A stretch of 64,000 nucleotides of DNA, taken from positions 2,798,625-2,862,624 of the forward strand of contig NW_004454166.1 of the NCBI RefSeq assembly GCF_000283155.1. The letters are read 5' to 3'. The notes beneath the pieces were generated by a model that saw only the letters and a program-made list of their open reading frames with translations, did not search any database and was not told the DNA's origin. This DNA comes from Ceratotherium simum simum. Lineage: Eukaryota > Chordata > Mammalia > Perissodactyla > Rhinocerotidae. Below, piece after piece: positions 32,540 to 45,426 of this stretch. A program made the position numbers and the translations under genes. Each line of letters starts with the position of its first letter. Positions within the stretch are counted from its first letter, which is position 1.

Positions 32540-32780
32540 GCAGGGTTGACAACGTGGTCTGGAGTCACAGACTGAATTGAAGAGAGTTGGAATTCCAGTG
32601 TTGCCACATTCCCTGATTCAGTGGCCTTAGGCAAGTTAGATAGACTTGGAGCCAGTTTACCCATCTGCAACATGGGGACAATATCATGTCCCCTCATGGG
32701 GTTATTGGGACGATCAAATCAATCCATATAGGGCATTTAATATGTGCCTGGCATATTGAACTTGATTAATAAGTGTTAGC
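32540..32780 (+). repeat. MIR SINE
   Basis: GGAATTCCAGTGTTGCCACA, CCTTAGGCAAGTTAGATAG, ATCTGCAACATGGGGACAAT. Confidence 0.7.
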
Positions 32781-32790
32781 TGATTTTTTT

Positions 32791-33049
32791 TTATGTTTTT
32801 ATTTATTTATTTATTTTGAGGAAGATTAGCCCTGAGCTAACATCTGTTGCCAATCCTCCTCTTTTTGCTGAGGAAGATTGGCCCTGGGCTAACATCCGTG
32901 CCCATCTTCCTCTATTTTATGTGTGGGACGTCTGCCACAGCATGGCTTGCTAAGCGGTGTGTAGATCTGCGCCTGGGATCCGAACCTGGGAACCCTGGGC
33001 CGCAGAAGCAGAACTCACAAACTTAACCACTACGCCACCGGGCCGGCCC
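32791..33049 (-). mobile_element. ERE SINE upstream of HEMGN
   Basis: Reverse ERE with two copies of the GAGGAAGATT(A/G)GCCCTG tail block; ends CACCGGGCCGGCCC. Flanking duplication AGCTGATTTT on both sides. Confidence 0.93.
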
Positions 33050-33184
33050 AGCTGATTTTATTAGTAATAAAAATACAGTAAGCAGATTTTAGTAAACCAA
33101 GTCATAGTTTAAATGCACTAAAGAAACTCAGAGAAAATCGGAAAGGAATCCTTTATAAAGAGAAAACCTTTGTAATGTATATGG

Positions 33185-33198
33185 GCGCCCCCTACTTC
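33185..33198 (-). promoter_or_regulatory. CTCF-like motif upstream of HEMGN
   Basis: On the minus strand GAAGTAGGGGGCGC matches 12 of 14 positions of the CTCF core, including the whole TAGGGGGCGC part. Its orientation is opposite to the 17.6 and 23.1 kb motifs. Confidence 0.45.
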
Positions 33199-33269
33199 CA
33201 TAGACTCTTAAGGCATTAGAAATGGAAGGGCCGCCAAAACCATCTAGTCCTTCCCCCTATTTTATATAC

Positions 33270-34700
33270 AGAGAAACTGAGAACCAAGAAGGAGAAGGAT
33301 TTACCTGCCCCAAATTTCCTTACTAATTGCCAACAACTCCTCTGACTGATTATAAGATGGGTCATCTTTTTATGCTTGATCTTGCCTGGGTATGAAAACG
33401 TATGTGTGGTGTGAATGTATGAGAGGTGGAAGTTTTTCAAACACACTGAAAAGTATTGAGAATTACATAACAAACACCCAAGTACCCACCACCAAAACTT
33501 AACGTGGTTTTAAATTACCAGATCCTAATGATTTAGCTTTAAGTTTCTCAGTTCCTCAGCCTTTCTCGTAAGTGTCTCTATCTAAAAATTCAGATAACTT
33601 CAGGGCATCCCTATTCAAAGGAGTCCTGTAGGGAATGGAAGGCATTCTTTGTCATTTATCTCTTGATAATTTTTGAATATTCAGATATAGGGTTTTAAAA
33701 AATCAAATACAAATTAAAGTAACTTTGAAAATTATAAAATAGTATTTTAGCATTTAAACTGGCATTTTAAATATTGGTCCCTTTATTTGAGATGTTTTAA
33801 TTGTTACTAGTTAGGTTGTTTCTTGTAATAGCTCAATAAAACAACCTTATGGAATACCTGTGGGGCACCTTACAGAAGATGCAGAAGTATTTCTTAAATA
33901 GGATTATCCTTACTCAGAGCTTATAATACCCGGTTCAATGATTCAGCAAACCTTACTGCATGCCCACTCTGTGCCACGCAGTGAGCAGGGCTGTCAGATC
34001 ACAAAGATGGACAGATGTAGTTCCTGAGTTCTTTGTACTGTAGGCTTATCGAGAGAGGTATACACATCTTTATTGTAAGGAAATCTTTAGATTCTTTATA
34101 TCCTGTTGCAACCTTCCTAAATTGATTCCACCCCTGCCTCATGTTCCCTGTATCTAGGAGCAGATTGTGGAGGGACTATTAAGAGGGTGGGGTCTCAAGT
34201 TAACAGTCAATTAGGGGGCAATATTGGGTGGAGTGGGCCAGTGGCGGGACTGTGGAGCAAACTAGATTGGAAGTCAGGCAAGGTGTCTCTGGGGTGATAA
34301 GCAGGCCGGAGCAGGAACTTGTCTGGGACAGAAATGGTAGCCACAAAGTAAGTTCACAAGCCGGAGTGCATTGTCCCTTCTCTCTGTAGAAAACTCTAGA
34401 GTCATTAGCAGAATGTGAGATGTTAGGCATTAAAGGCTGGGTATTTTTAACAAATGCTGCCTTGTTCTATAGTTATTTGCAAATAGACATGAAACCTCCC
34501 TCTAGGCCACAAACTCTTAGGGGGTGGTTACCACTCCGGAGTCGCCTTTCTGTCTCCACAGTATAGTCTGGCAGGAGGCTTGGCCCACAGCAGTTTCCCC
34601 ATGAATGCCCTCACTCCTGTGTGCAGGGCCAGCTTACGGACATAGCCTGGGAAAGTACTGTCTATGCTCAGAGGAGGTGATGCGGCTGCGACTTAATAAT
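33270..34700. other. No gene or recognised repeat
   Basis: No coding or clear repeat signature. Scattered AT-rich and GC-mixed DNA. Confidence 0.45.
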
Positions 34701-34709
34701 AGGAATACC

Positions 34710-35350
34710 ATCCTCTGTTCCAGAACTCTTTACTGTCATTCACTGGCACTGTCCTATGGCCTGGAGATATAGCAGTTAAAAGACAAAAGTCACTGCCCTA
34801 TGGATCCTGCATTCTCATGGGGGAGAGAGAAACAATAAGTGAATAAATAAAATATGGAAGGTATCAGATGGTGATGAGTGCTTGGAGAAAACTGAGCAGG
34901 GAACGATAGACCAGGGAATGGAGAAGAAAGTTGATGGTCGTTGCTATTCTAAATGGGGTGGTCAGGGAAGCGTGACGTTGAGCAGAACTGAAGGAGGTGA
35001 GGGGCAGCAGGCTGATATCTGGGAGAGCATTTCAGGCAGAGGGGCACCAGCGAATGGCCTGAGGAGAGGGCGTGGCAGGAGGTTGTTCGGAGAGGTTGCC
35101 TGTTGCCCCTTGGAGGGATTTCTGCTCTGATGGAGATGGATGGTCATGGGGTGGTTTTGAACAGAGGAGGGTTATAATCTGACTTATATTTTTAAAGGAT
35201 TATTCTGACTACTGTGTGGAGAATAGACCATTGGGGACGAGGCAGGGGGGTGGTGTAGAAGCAGGGACCAGTTAGAAGGATCTTGCAGTAATCCAGGTGA
35301 GAGACAAGTAAGGCTTAGACTGTGATGGCAGTGGTGAAGAAGTCAGATCC
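34710..35350 (-). repeat. L2 relic, reverse
   Basis: TATAGCAGTTAAAAGACAAA, GAGAGCATTTCAGGCAGAGG, GGCCTGAGGAGAGGGCG, CTTGCAGTAATCCAGGTGAG: the reverse of L2. Confidence 0.7.
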
Positions 35351-35739
35351 CGGAAGAGTTTACACACTGGATAGGGAGCGAGAGATAAAGAGCCCAAGAC
35401 CACGACAGGGTTGTGGTCTGAGCAGTTGGAAGGATGGAGTTCCCGTTAACAGATGGGGAAGACTGGGAAGAGCAGGCTTGCAGGAGATGATCAGTTTAGT
35501 TTTGGACACTAATAGATTAGGGGGAAAAGAGCAAAGGAGCCGCCAGTGAGGCAGAAGAAAACCGGAAAAGGGTGGTGTCCTGCAAGCCAAGTGGAAAAAT
35601 TGTTTCAAGGTGGAGGGAGTAATCAACTGTGTCATATTTTGCTAATGGGTAAAGAAGAGAAAGGATTGACAAATGTCCTAACAAGTTATTTCCTAACAAT
35701 TCAATCCAATTGATTAATTCAATTCAATTAATTATAGAC

Positions 35740-36065
35740 TGTGGAGCCCAGGAAGGTTAGGTGACTTAGCCAAGGGCATACAGGCAAGACCAGCTGCATA
35801 ATTTGCAGGACCCAGTGCAAAATGAAGACGCAGAGCTCCTCCTTCAAAAATTATTCAGAATTTCAAGACAGCTACAGCAGCAAATTAAACCCAGCATAGG
35901 GCTCTACTTTCACAAGTGTTTCGCTGGATCCTTACAGCAAATTTATGAAATAGCTATTATTATCCTCTTTTTCAGATCAAGACACTGGGTGCTCGGAGTG
36001 TATGGTGATGTAACTAAGGTCACAGAGCGGGTAGTTTGAGCCTGGAACCTGAGCCTTCAGTCTCC
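35740..36065 (-). repeat. MIR relic
   Basis: GACTTAGCCAAGGGCATACA and TTATGAAATAGCTATTATTA with AGGTCACAGAGCGGGTAG, diverged MIR pieces. Confidence 0.55.
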
Positions 36066-36479
36066 AAGTCAGGCCTTCTTCCTACTAGACCAAACTAGAC
36101 ACGGAGGGAGAGAATTGCTTTCCAGCCTCCTGACCCATCAGGAGCAAGTTTCCGTGTTGAGGCCTTGTTCATGCGTTTCAGAGGCCTGACTGAACCGGGC
36201 AGATGTGGGAGGGAAGGAAACACATTGCCCCACACTTCTGCCCTAGGGCTCTCCTTATGATGGGGGTCAGAAGGGAGCGTTGGGTACTGTTTAGTCAAAA
36301 ACATGATCTGATAAAAGTGCCCCCAAGCTAATGTAGTTTTAGGCTATATTGATGTAATTATAGAGCCCTGAAAGGAGGGAGAACAGTCCTGCTTGCCTTT
36401 GGTTTGTCATTCCACTCCTGGAGTGTTACACTACTGTGAAGACCGTGTGAATGGTTTTTGAAAACGTGGACTAAAAAGA

Positions 36480-36700
36480 GCAAAGCATGTGGGACTCTAC
36501 CATTTCCTGGCTGTGTAATTTGGGGGAAATTGCTCAATTCTTTCTGATCCTCAGTTTCTTCCCTTGTAAAAGGCAGAAAAAGTAATACCTCACAGGGGTT
36601 CTATGAGGATAAAAGAGATCGTGAGAGCTTCTTATACAATGAAAAGCACTGAGCAGATTGAAGTGCCATAAACGTGAGTGGTGTTAACGGTATTATTAGA
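36480..36700 (+). repeat. MIR SINE
   Basis: CTGGCTGTGTAATTTGGGGG, CTCAGTTTCTTCCCTTGTAA, GCACTGAGCAGATTG. Confidence 0.75.
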
Positions 36701-37179
36701 GCATTCTAACGATGCACCTAACGATGCACCTGTGCATTTTCCTAGAGTGCATTTGGGTGGAAAAGTCAAGAAAGGAAAGATATTGTACGCTTATTTTTCT
36801 TAGCATTCCTTCCTTGCTAAAATACTTTTTAAATGCTTTTAAATTCTTTCCAAAGAGTGGCTCAAGCTTTCTTTTCCTAAGTGGGGAAGGAGAGTTTCTG
36901 GTTTCCCTCTCTCACAGTCTGTTGATGCATGATAAATGAGTTCTGTCTCTGCTAAAACAGACGCTGCTGTACACATACAGATAACATGGTCTATGACTTC
37001 AGAATGGCTATACCCTGACTTGCAATCTAGTTTGTTGCAAACTCCCTCCTCTGGCCTCCTCCACCAATATTGCTTTCTATTTCTTAGTGTATAGACAGAG
37101 AAGCATCTCTGGATAAACCTTGGTGAGTGCTCATTTATCTGGGGAAGAACAATTCTTTTCCCACCTTGAGCCACCATCA

Positions 37180-38350
37180 TATCTCTCCTTTCATTCCTGA
37201 ACTTCCTGAGCTAACAATGTGCTCTCAGTCTACCTCTTCTTCTCCCACACCACTTCTTCCTTCCTTCGCATCTGTAACGGAGTTTTCTCTTCCACATATT
37301 GTCCTCTCGTAAGTCATCAATGATTTCCTAGTGGCCACGTCCAGTAGTCCCCTCTCAGCTCTCTCTCTCTGACCTCACTGTAGCGCATGATTCCTCTGAG
37401 CACTTCTGTGGCTCTGTTCTTGGCTTCTGTGGTGGTGTGTTCTTCACCTCTCTTCCTCCTCCTCATCCTCCTTCACAGGCTTCTCTCTCACTCCTCCAGA
37501 TGTGGGAGGTATTTCCCAAGGATGGCTCCCTGATCCTTTTCTCTTTATACTCCCACGCTTCTTAGACAATCTGTCCCACAGTATACCTTTAGCTATTACC
37601 TCTGTGCAGATATCTTCTAAATACATATCTGTCTGAGTTCTAAGATCACATTTTCAAGTGTCTCTTGGATATCATTCATTGATGAATGAATCCACTTGAA
37701 TATCCCACTGCACCTCAAACTTAGCATAGCAAAAAGCAAATATATCTGCCACCTAAAGCCAGTGTCCTCTGTGCTTTTTTTCTGCTAGAATAGTGGCATC
37801 ATGCTCCTGGTCATCCAGTTCTACACCTTCAGGATTGTCTTGGACTCCGCCTTCTCTCTTTGCTTCTCACATCCCGTTGGACATAGTTCTATCAGTTCAT
37901 TCTCCCCAGTGTCCCACATGGTGATTCCTCTTTTCCTTTCCCGTACCACCATCCCAGAAAGAGACCTTAACGTCTCATTGGAAGTATTGGAAAAGCTTCC
38001 TAAGTGGTTTATCTGTTTCCATCTCCTCTCACCCTCTCCAGACCGTCCTGTACAAACAGCCAGAACATTCCCCCTGTAGCTGGCTCTGAACCGGTCACTA
38101 TCCTGTTTAGAATCCTGTAAAGTCCTCGTATTATTTGCAGAATAAAGACTAAATTTCTCAGCCTGGCATTTAAAGCCAACTTCCCAGTCTTCTCTCCCAT
38201 TTACTTTCCTGCAAATACCCAAAGTTCCAATTAAATAGTGCCACTTGTCCTCCCTGTTTGGCCTTGACTCTTTCTAACACCCACAGTACCTTTATTCACA
38301 CCTCCTGGCTGCTCAGTACTCTTCCCTTTTGTCTGCCCATCTAGACAGTG
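37180..38350 (+). repeat. Long L2 relic including decayed ORF
   Basis: About 1.2 kb of pyrimidine-rich L2: GTCATCAATGATTTCCTAGT, GTGTGTTCTTCACCTC, CTTGGACTCCGCCTTCTC, TCTGAACCGGTCACTATC, AATAAAGACTAAATTTCTCA. Too decayed to code. Open frames here are residual. Confidence 0.65.
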
Positions 38351-38361
38351 AGTGTCTCAAA

Positions 38362-38436
38362 GCCTTTGAGGATGAGGATGATGATCATAATGATGATGAT
38401 GGTGGTGATGATGATGATGATGGTGATGATGATGAG
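38362..38436 (+). repeat. (GAT)n microsatellite
   Basis: About 75 bp of GAT/GGT trinucleotides with several interruptions. Confidence 0.95.
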
Positions 38437-38439
38437 ACG

Positions 38440-38885
38440 TCAGGCACTCTACAAATACATAATAGGTACCTGACATTTTACATACATTATCTCATTTAGT
38501 TCTTCCAACTAATATCATCCCAATTCACTGATAAGGAAATTATGGTTTAAAGAGGTTAGGTTACGTCACAAGGTCACATAAGCTCCTAAGAGCCAGAGTT
38601 AGGGCTCAAAACCAAGGCTGTCTGGGCCGGCCCCGTGGCTTAGCGGTTAAGTGCGTGCTCTCCGCTGCCGGCGGCCCGGGTTCGGATCCCGGGTGCGCAC
38701 CGAGGCACCACTCCTCCAGCCATGCTGAGGCCGCATCCCACATACAGCAACTAGAAGGATGTGCAGCTATGACAGACAACTATGTACTGGGGCTTTGGGG
38801 GAAAAATAAATAAATAAAATCTTTAAAAACCAAGGCTGTCTGACTCTAAAGTTCACAGATTTAACCATTCTATTCTACTACCTTT
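38440..38885 (-). repeat. MIR SINE split by ERE
   Basis: ATTATCTCATTTAGTTCTTC, ACTGATAAGGAAATTATGG, then after the ERE ACCAAGGCTGTCTGACTC. Confidence 0.7.
38624..38825 (+). mobile_element. ERE SINE in MIR
   Basis: Near-consensus ERE (GGGCCGGCCCCGTGGCTTAG, GGTTCGGATCCCGGG, GGGGCTTTGGGGG). Target-site duplication AAAACCAAGGCTGTCT at 38608-38623 and 38826-38841. Confidence 0.96.
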
Positions 38886-38989
38886 TCCTACCTAGAAGTG
38901 ATCTCTCCTTTCTGAGCTATAATCACACTTGACTTGAGCTTCTTGTACGGTAAACATCACAACATATTCTTTATTTTACTGTTCACATG

Positions 38990-39160
38990 TACACATCTTT
39001 TCTACGATATTCACTCAGCAAACATTTATTGAGCATTTATTTCCTGCCAGCCCTTTTCCTAAGAATTGGAGACACAGAGAGGAGTCAAACAGGAGTCCTT
39101 TCCTTCAAGGAACTCAGTCTAATTGAGGGTGATAGGCAAGTAAAGCCAAATTTAGAATAT
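38990..39160 (-). repeat. L2 relic, reverse
   Basis: AACATTTATTGAGCATTTAT, CTAAGAATTGGAGACACAGA, TTCAAGGAACTCAGTCTAAT. Confidence 0.6.
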
Positions 39161-39439
39161 AATTTAGTGTGATAATTTTAATATCAATATTTCCAAATGC
39201 TCTGAGTAGAGATGGAGTGCTTAATTCTGCTGCCATAGAAGTGGAAAAATAAGGATATCATATGGTACATTCTATGGCTATAATTCTCTTTATTCATAAA
39301 GAATGAATGCCTTGGAATGACTCTGGCATTGGTCAACGAGTAGAGCTGGCAAAAGGAAGAGGCTCTATGTGTATAGAATAGTATTATGTATTTTTTTCAC
39401 TTTATAATAATGTTAAGTTTTTCCCCTTATTTAACAGAA

Positions 39440-39680
39440 ATAATAATGCCAATATTTATTGAGCACTTGCTTACCATATCCCAGGAACTGTTCTAAGCAC
39501 TTTATATATAATAACTCATTTAGTTTTTACAACATTCTTTAAGGTAGGTACTATTCATATCCCTACTTTATAGATGAAGAAACTGAAGCCCAGGCATTGA
39601 AACTGTGCCCTAAGTTGCACACCTACTAAATGGCAAAGCTGGGCTGTTTGGATCTAGAAGGCCATATGCTTAACCACTTT
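39440..39680 (-). repeat. MIR SINE
   Basis: ATTTATTGAGCACTTGCTTA, TTCTAAGCACTTTATATATA, TATAGATGAAGAAACTGAAG. Confidence 0.75.
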
Positions 39681-40029
39681 TCTCTCCTACCTCTCAATTC
39701 TACTTCTTTCATATTTAATAAAATAAGGCAGCAATATATATTTTTTTCTGATCCTCTCTCTCCTTTCTTCCTTTTTTCCCTCTCCCTCATGTTCTCCCTC
39801 TTTCTGCAATTTATTGACTAGCTACTCTGTGCCCAAAACTATGCAGGGTGCCCAGGGATACAAAGACAAATATAAAAAACAGCACACATGGGAAATTAAG
39901 GGAACACAGAGGAGGGACATCTAACCAGGATGGAGAGATGAGGTCCAAGAAGTCTTCTGGGAATAGATATCTTGAGCTTAGTTTTGAAGGGTGAAGAGGA
40001 ATTAACTACTAACAACACAGCCAGGCGAA

Positions 40030-40260
40030 GAGGAACAAACACAGGCCCTGGAGTCAGATCTAGGTTCATTCACATCAGGTTCTGTGTGATGTTGGGCAGG
40101 TTACTCAAAATCTCTCAGCCTCGATTCCCTCATATATAGAACAGGCATTGTAACACCTACTTTTCGTGACTATTATGAGAATTAAGAATGATGACTTATG
40201 GAAAGCTTTCGGCACACAGCAGACCTTAAAGTGCTGGCTGTTATTATATTGTTCGTAATC
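40030..40260 (+). repeat. MIR SINE
   Basis: CAGGCCCTGGAGTCAGATCT, CTCTCAGCCTCGATTCCCTC, GCACACAGCAGACC. Confidence 0.78.
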
Positions 40261-41300
40261 TCAATAATAATAAGTGAAATAGAACCATCAAGTAATAAAG
40301 CTAAGCAAAGTACTAGAGTTATTTTATAGATAAAGAAATGGAGATCCAGAGAGAAGCCAATGTCACACAGCCTTAGTGGCAGTTGGAACTGGAATCCACA
40401 TCCTCTGAGAGTTCTACCACTTTCCTTTCAGCTGTCAGGTATTCCCAACTTCTCTGTCCACAAGTCAATCTACCTCATCCCCTGGCGTAATGAAGTATTT
40501 CCTGAACTTTCTAATTGCTTACATTCTATCTGTGTAATTTTTGCCATATTCTCGTAGTAGCATCTTCTGTATTATTTAATATGTTTCTTCAAATCAACTC
40601 ATTTTTACTAAAAGTGTTTAAAATGGAAATTTTGTATCACCATTGTGAGTGGAAAACCAACATCACCTGTTCGTGCTATTACAAATTATATTTCTCCTAA
40701 GGCACATTAAAATAAATACTGAACTGTTAAAATAACAGATGTTTCTCCTAAAATTATCTACACTGCCCTGAGTGGAAAGCATCCCACATCTTGGGAAATG
40801 CCAGCCTATGTAATTAATCAGTGAGTTCTTTACATTTCACAGAACTTCTAGATCATATCCAAATCTATCCTAAAACCAAACTGCCCTTTGCAGTGACTGG
40901 TTTATAATTCAGAAGGGACAGAGCCAAAGGCCCAAGCGACTCCCTGGCCTGCCAATGACTCATGTTATTCCTATCAGCTACTCTCCATGGGGTTTCTAGT
41001 TGGACACTAGCCTCTCCCATTTTTGCTATTTCTTCACCCCTTGGAGTTTTAGCTATTCTGGCATAGAATATGTACTAGAACCTAACACGATGATTTAGTC
41101 CCTTTGTATGGAAACTTCAACTCCCTGCTTCCAGCAGATTCTATCCCTTGGACTTGGAGTTTAGAGTTAGAATAACCTAGATCAGTCCCTGCCTGAAAAG
41201 GAGCACTGTTGATGAACTGCAGCCTCCCAAATGGCTCAGCCCCCTGTGCTTGCCCAAGGGCCTGGCACAAGGTATGCATTCAGTAAATAGTCGTCACCTG

Positions 41301-41530
41301 GGGGCCGGCCCCGTGGCATAGTGGATAAGTTCAGTGTGCTCTGCTTGGGCAGCCTGGGTTCACCGGTTTAGATCCTGGGCGCAGACCCACACCCCTCATC
41401 AAGCCATGCTGCGGCAACGTCCCACATACAAAAATAGAGGAAGATTGGCATAGATGTTAGCTCAGGGCCACTCTTCCTCAAGCAAAAAGAGGAAGATGAG
41501 CAACAGGTGTTAGCTCAGGGCCAATCAAAA
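41301..41530 (+). mobile_element. ERE SINE (GTTAGCTCAGGG-tailed type)
   Basis: GGGGCCGGCCCCGTGGCATA head, GATGTTAGCTCAGGGCCACT and a repeated GTGTTAGCTCAGGGCCAATC tail. More diverged than most copies here. Confidence 0.9.
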
Positions 41531-43370
41531 CAGTTGAGGTAACCATGACTCAGGCTAGAACCGCTACCACTAGGTGGACTAAATGGCTATTGTACCCTCT
41601 CACCTGTCTACTAGGGCATGAGCTTTGGCTCCAGCACCTTCCCTTGGAGGCAGCCTGCCTCGCTCCCTAATTCTCTGACACTCTCTGTCCCCCTTCCAGT
41701 CCTGCTCTGGGTGATTTAGCACTGGGGATGTTTGCATACCAAACACTTAGTTAATTGATATTCTGTCACAGTCTGCTCAACAAATGTTAGGCATTTTTGT
41801 ATTTTGTTTTGTTTGTTTTTTTTTAGTGACACTTTGGTTGTATTTTTAGCCAGGTTGGAAAGTGAAGAGAAGGAGTTGCTTTAGCAGGCAGAAAATGTAT
41901 CACTGGGTCTTTCTTGCCTGGCATTCTCCTAAGCTGCAGTGAGCACCTTTAACAGATGGAGCTTCGGACATGATCAGATCTGATTGTATCAGCATATATC
42001 TTGGGCAAGTTCAATATGAGGATGAAGACTTCCTTTGTGCTTCTTTACATTCTGTATCGTCACCTTTATTGTTAGTACTCTCATCTCATGTTAAGGAAGC
42101 CAGCCTTGCTCAGCCATGATAGACACGTGTGTGGGAGTCACGTAGAAAAGTCTGAGGCTCCACCGGAAGAAAAGAAGGTGGCAAGTCTGGCCCAGCACTT
42201 TGTAATCTCCCCCACCCCCATCAGCAAGAAGCACATCTTATTCTTACATTTAGGTGTCAGAATGTTCTTGTTAATCAAGAGAGAAATTAAAACATATCCA
42301 GACAGAATACCATCCTTAAAGACTGCCAGCAACACCCAGAATTACCCATCATTCTTCTATCTGAAGGGCCTAAGACTTCTTGGTGAAAACACAAATTGGA
42401 TGTTACATGTTATTATTGATATAGCCTTTATCATTAAAATTGGACACTGCATTTCACTTCTCAGGAAACACTAACTAATAGGAGCAATTATCACCCTCAA
42501 GAGTGTGTGGTGCCTGGACAGAGCCTGGACCCTTGGATCAGAAGATAGGAAGGGTATCTATTTCCACAGAGCTGCTGTTAGCTCCTGTTTTTACCCAGTT
42601 CAGATGGGTGTGCAGGACTTAGTTCTCATGTAAGGAGGCTGTGGAGAATCTGTCAGACAGAACTTAAATAACTTGGTCCATCAAACCAAGGCAGACTTTC
42701 CCTTCTAGAAAATCATACACCTGCCCTGACCTATGGAAAACTCCATTCACATATCCCACTACCAAATATGGCACCCAAACGGATTTAGTCATCTCTCTGA
42801 GGAGGAACAAATAGAGTGAACCTTCACTAATCCAGTCAATTTAATTCCCCTTTAATGGGAATTAAATTAAGAACTCAATAATATATGATGACAGTTCTGC
42901 TTTCTAGTCTTATATAGAAATTATGCCTCTAGCTCTAAATCCTAGTTATCTTTGACAGAGGAAGTGAACAATTGATCAAGTAATAGAGTTGCCCTGTTGT
43001 AGGGAGTAGAAGAGGTGGAAAGAATACCTTGATGACTAGGTGATGGAATAAGTAAGTCATGGGCTCAAGACTTCTTGGTAAGTCAGACAGGGATGCTGGG
43101 CTGGGCAGGAGAGCTGTTTATTTTGGAAATTACTTGCAAGCTGATAATTGTACTTTATAGAGTTGCATGAACTGTGACACAGTAAACACTAAATTTCACA
43201 GAATTTCATAGCTGGAAGAAGTCTTTAACATCATCTAGTCAGATTTCCCAAGAGATGCCTGAAGGCCCTCTGCAGACTCAATTTACTAGAAAATGTTTCT
43301 GATTTTAAACATTTTGTTAAAGAAAACCCAGCAAAGAATTTTAAAATAACTCCCATATGTAATAGTTCTG
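41531..43370. other. No gene or recognised repeat
   Basis: Contains a 128-codon open frame (42088-42474) without recognisable protein, start context or splice partners. I see no supported feature. Confidence 0.45.
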
Positions 43371-43374
43371 ATTA

Positions 43375-43540
43375 TTACTTCATGACCCTGGGAAAGTCGC
43401 TCATTTTGATGGGTCTTTGCTTAAAATGTGACCTTGGGCAAGTCATTTTACCTCTCTGGATATTAGCTTCCTTCTCTATAAATAACAACCCAGCTCTGTC
43501 TTGCCTGCCCCTCAAGGTGGATAACAGGCTAAAGAAGATG
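43375..43540 (+). repeat. MIR SINE
   Basis: ATGTGACCTTGGGCAAGTCA, TTTACCTCTCTGGATATTAG. Confidence 0.75.
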
Positions 43541-44039
43541 ACAGAAGTGAAAGTGTCTTGGTAACCGTAAGATCTGGTGTACTTTTTAAAACATAAAAAG
43601 TGTAGCTATTACCTCCTACATTCATTCCCTCCCAGCGACGTCCCCCATGCTATGTAAGAGTGGCAATGTTTCATCCCTCTCCATTCTACTAAGAGATTTC
43701 TCCCCTGTAATTCTCTTCATAGAGTTACCCACAGATGGGTCCCTACAAGAGCATTTTCCAAGGGATCCTGTGTTTTTTCATGAAAAACAAGGACTGGGCT
43801 TGTGCCAGTCGCAGCGTCTGCTGGGGGAACGGCCAGCGTACACTGAGGCTTTCAGGGGGAACAGCTGCAGGCCTCTTGCTTTTCCCCACGTCCTCAACTG
43901 CCAGGGCCACTTGTCCTAGGCCTCTGTCAGCGTGGGTGAGCCCTAAGGAGCATGGCAGCAGCAAACCACACAGAGGATCCTCATAGTCTCCGATTCGGTC
44001 ACGGTAGAACCTCATAAAGACACAGATTGTTGTGTGGGC

Positions 44040-44650
44040 ATTCTAACGGGCATTTAGTGAGTGTTTGTTATGAGTCAGGTCCTGTGCTTGCCACTGGGGG
44101 TAAGAGATGAGTCAGACATGCTGCCTGCCCTTGAGCCCTCATAGTTTACTGGGAGAAACAGACTCATGTGTGTCATACACAGGATGTGTTATGACCAAAG
44201 CCCGAAGAGTTTGGGCACAGCTGATGGATCACTGAAGTCTGTCTGAGGGCTCAAGGTAGGCTTCTCAGAGGACATGAGATTTAAACTGGACCTTAACAGG
44301 GGTGCAGAAATTTCCCAGGGGAAAAAAAGTGGTGGAGGGGGGTGCATTTCAGACAGGGGGAGCTGCAAGTACAAAGGCACAGAGATGTGAGAGGGCACCT
44401 TGGCTCTAGACTTGGTGACAGGGAGGCTGGAGTGTGTGCTACCCATCAGGGAGTGGGAAGACCTGAAGCCAGAGAGGGAGCTGGGGCCCCACGAGCAGGC
44501 CTTTGTGATGTCATGGGGAGCCACTGCAGGGTTGTAGGGAGGGGAATGTCATGGTCAGGTAAGATTTTTAGAGCATTTAGGTGACAGTATGGGGGCTGGG
44601 TGGGAAAGGAGAGAGAAGATAAATTAACTGAGGGTATTGAAGGAAGGGAC
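44040..44650 (-). repeat. L2 relic, reverse
   Basis: GGCATTTAGTGAGTGTTTGT, AGAGATGAGTCAGACATGC, TGGACCTTAACAGGGG, ATTTCAGACAGGGGGAGC, AGCCACTGCAGGGTTGTAGG. Confidence 0.65.
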
Positions 44651-44884
44651 AGATTCTAGAGAGATTTAGAAGGTAGAATTGATAGATCTTATTATGAGAA
44701 ATTCTAAGTGCTTCTGGCACAGGAAATGAAAAGAGAAAGAAGGCAGACTAAACATTTAGTAGGGCCCACAGGTAGGATGATAAGATATCTTGCACCAAGC
44801 AAATCAGACCTTGACTTCAACTTCTTGACTGCCTGGCCAAGATGGCCTATGTAAGGCTTGTGGACAGAAGGTCAAATGCTTTTT

Positions 44885-45005
44885 TTTAAAATTATTTTAT
44901 TGAGGTCATATTGGCTTATAATATTGTGTAAATTTCAGGTGTACATTATTATATATCAGTTTCTGTATAGACTGCATCAGGTTCACCACCAATAGTCTAG
45001 TTTTT
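44885..45005 (-). mobile_element. 5'-truncated L1 insertion (lineage type)
   Basis: Reverse L1 3' end: TTATTGAGGTCATATTGGCT, GTGTAAATTTCAGGTGTACA, CACCACCAATAGTCTAG. Only about 120 bp; imperfect flanking duplication TCAAA(T/A)GCTTTT. Confidence 0.8.
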
Positions 45006-45426
45006 ATCAAAAGCTTTTATTACAAATTATTTTTACAGCTACAGAGGTGGATTCAGTGGATCTGGTTGGCTGGGTCAGTGTTCTCTTCTTCCCCCCTCCT
45101 GCCCCATGTCTTAGCACCAAAGCTAATTGCTTTGTCAAGGAGAATGCCTTCCCCAGATAGAGAAAGGCCACACTTTGGTTAAGCATTGACAGCTGTGCTA
45201 GGATCTCCATACTAAGTCCTACCTAGATCCATGCGTTATCACTCAGAACTGCACAGCTCAGAATGCTCTGCTGCCTATAGCATACAATTACAGACCAAGC
45301 ATGGGGCGGATTCCCAGAAGAATTGATATTTGAGCTGGGTCTTGAAGGAAAGCAAAGGAAAAATAAGTATGCTAAAGTGATATCCTACCTGGTTTGGCTC
45401 TTTTCTAGAAGTACACCTAGAATACT

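Noticed and set aside
37801..38222. Open frames at 37801-38079 (+) and 37821-38222 (-)
   Set aside because: Remnants of an L2 LINE coding region and its antisense, not a host gene.
38362..38436. Repeat array considered as CRISPR-like
   Set aside because: Simple GAT trinucleotide microsatellite without spacers, in a mammalian context.
42088..42474. Plus-strand open frame of 128 codons
   Set aside because: No recognisable domain, no CpG or promoter context, no splice partners; length is within chance for 64 kb.
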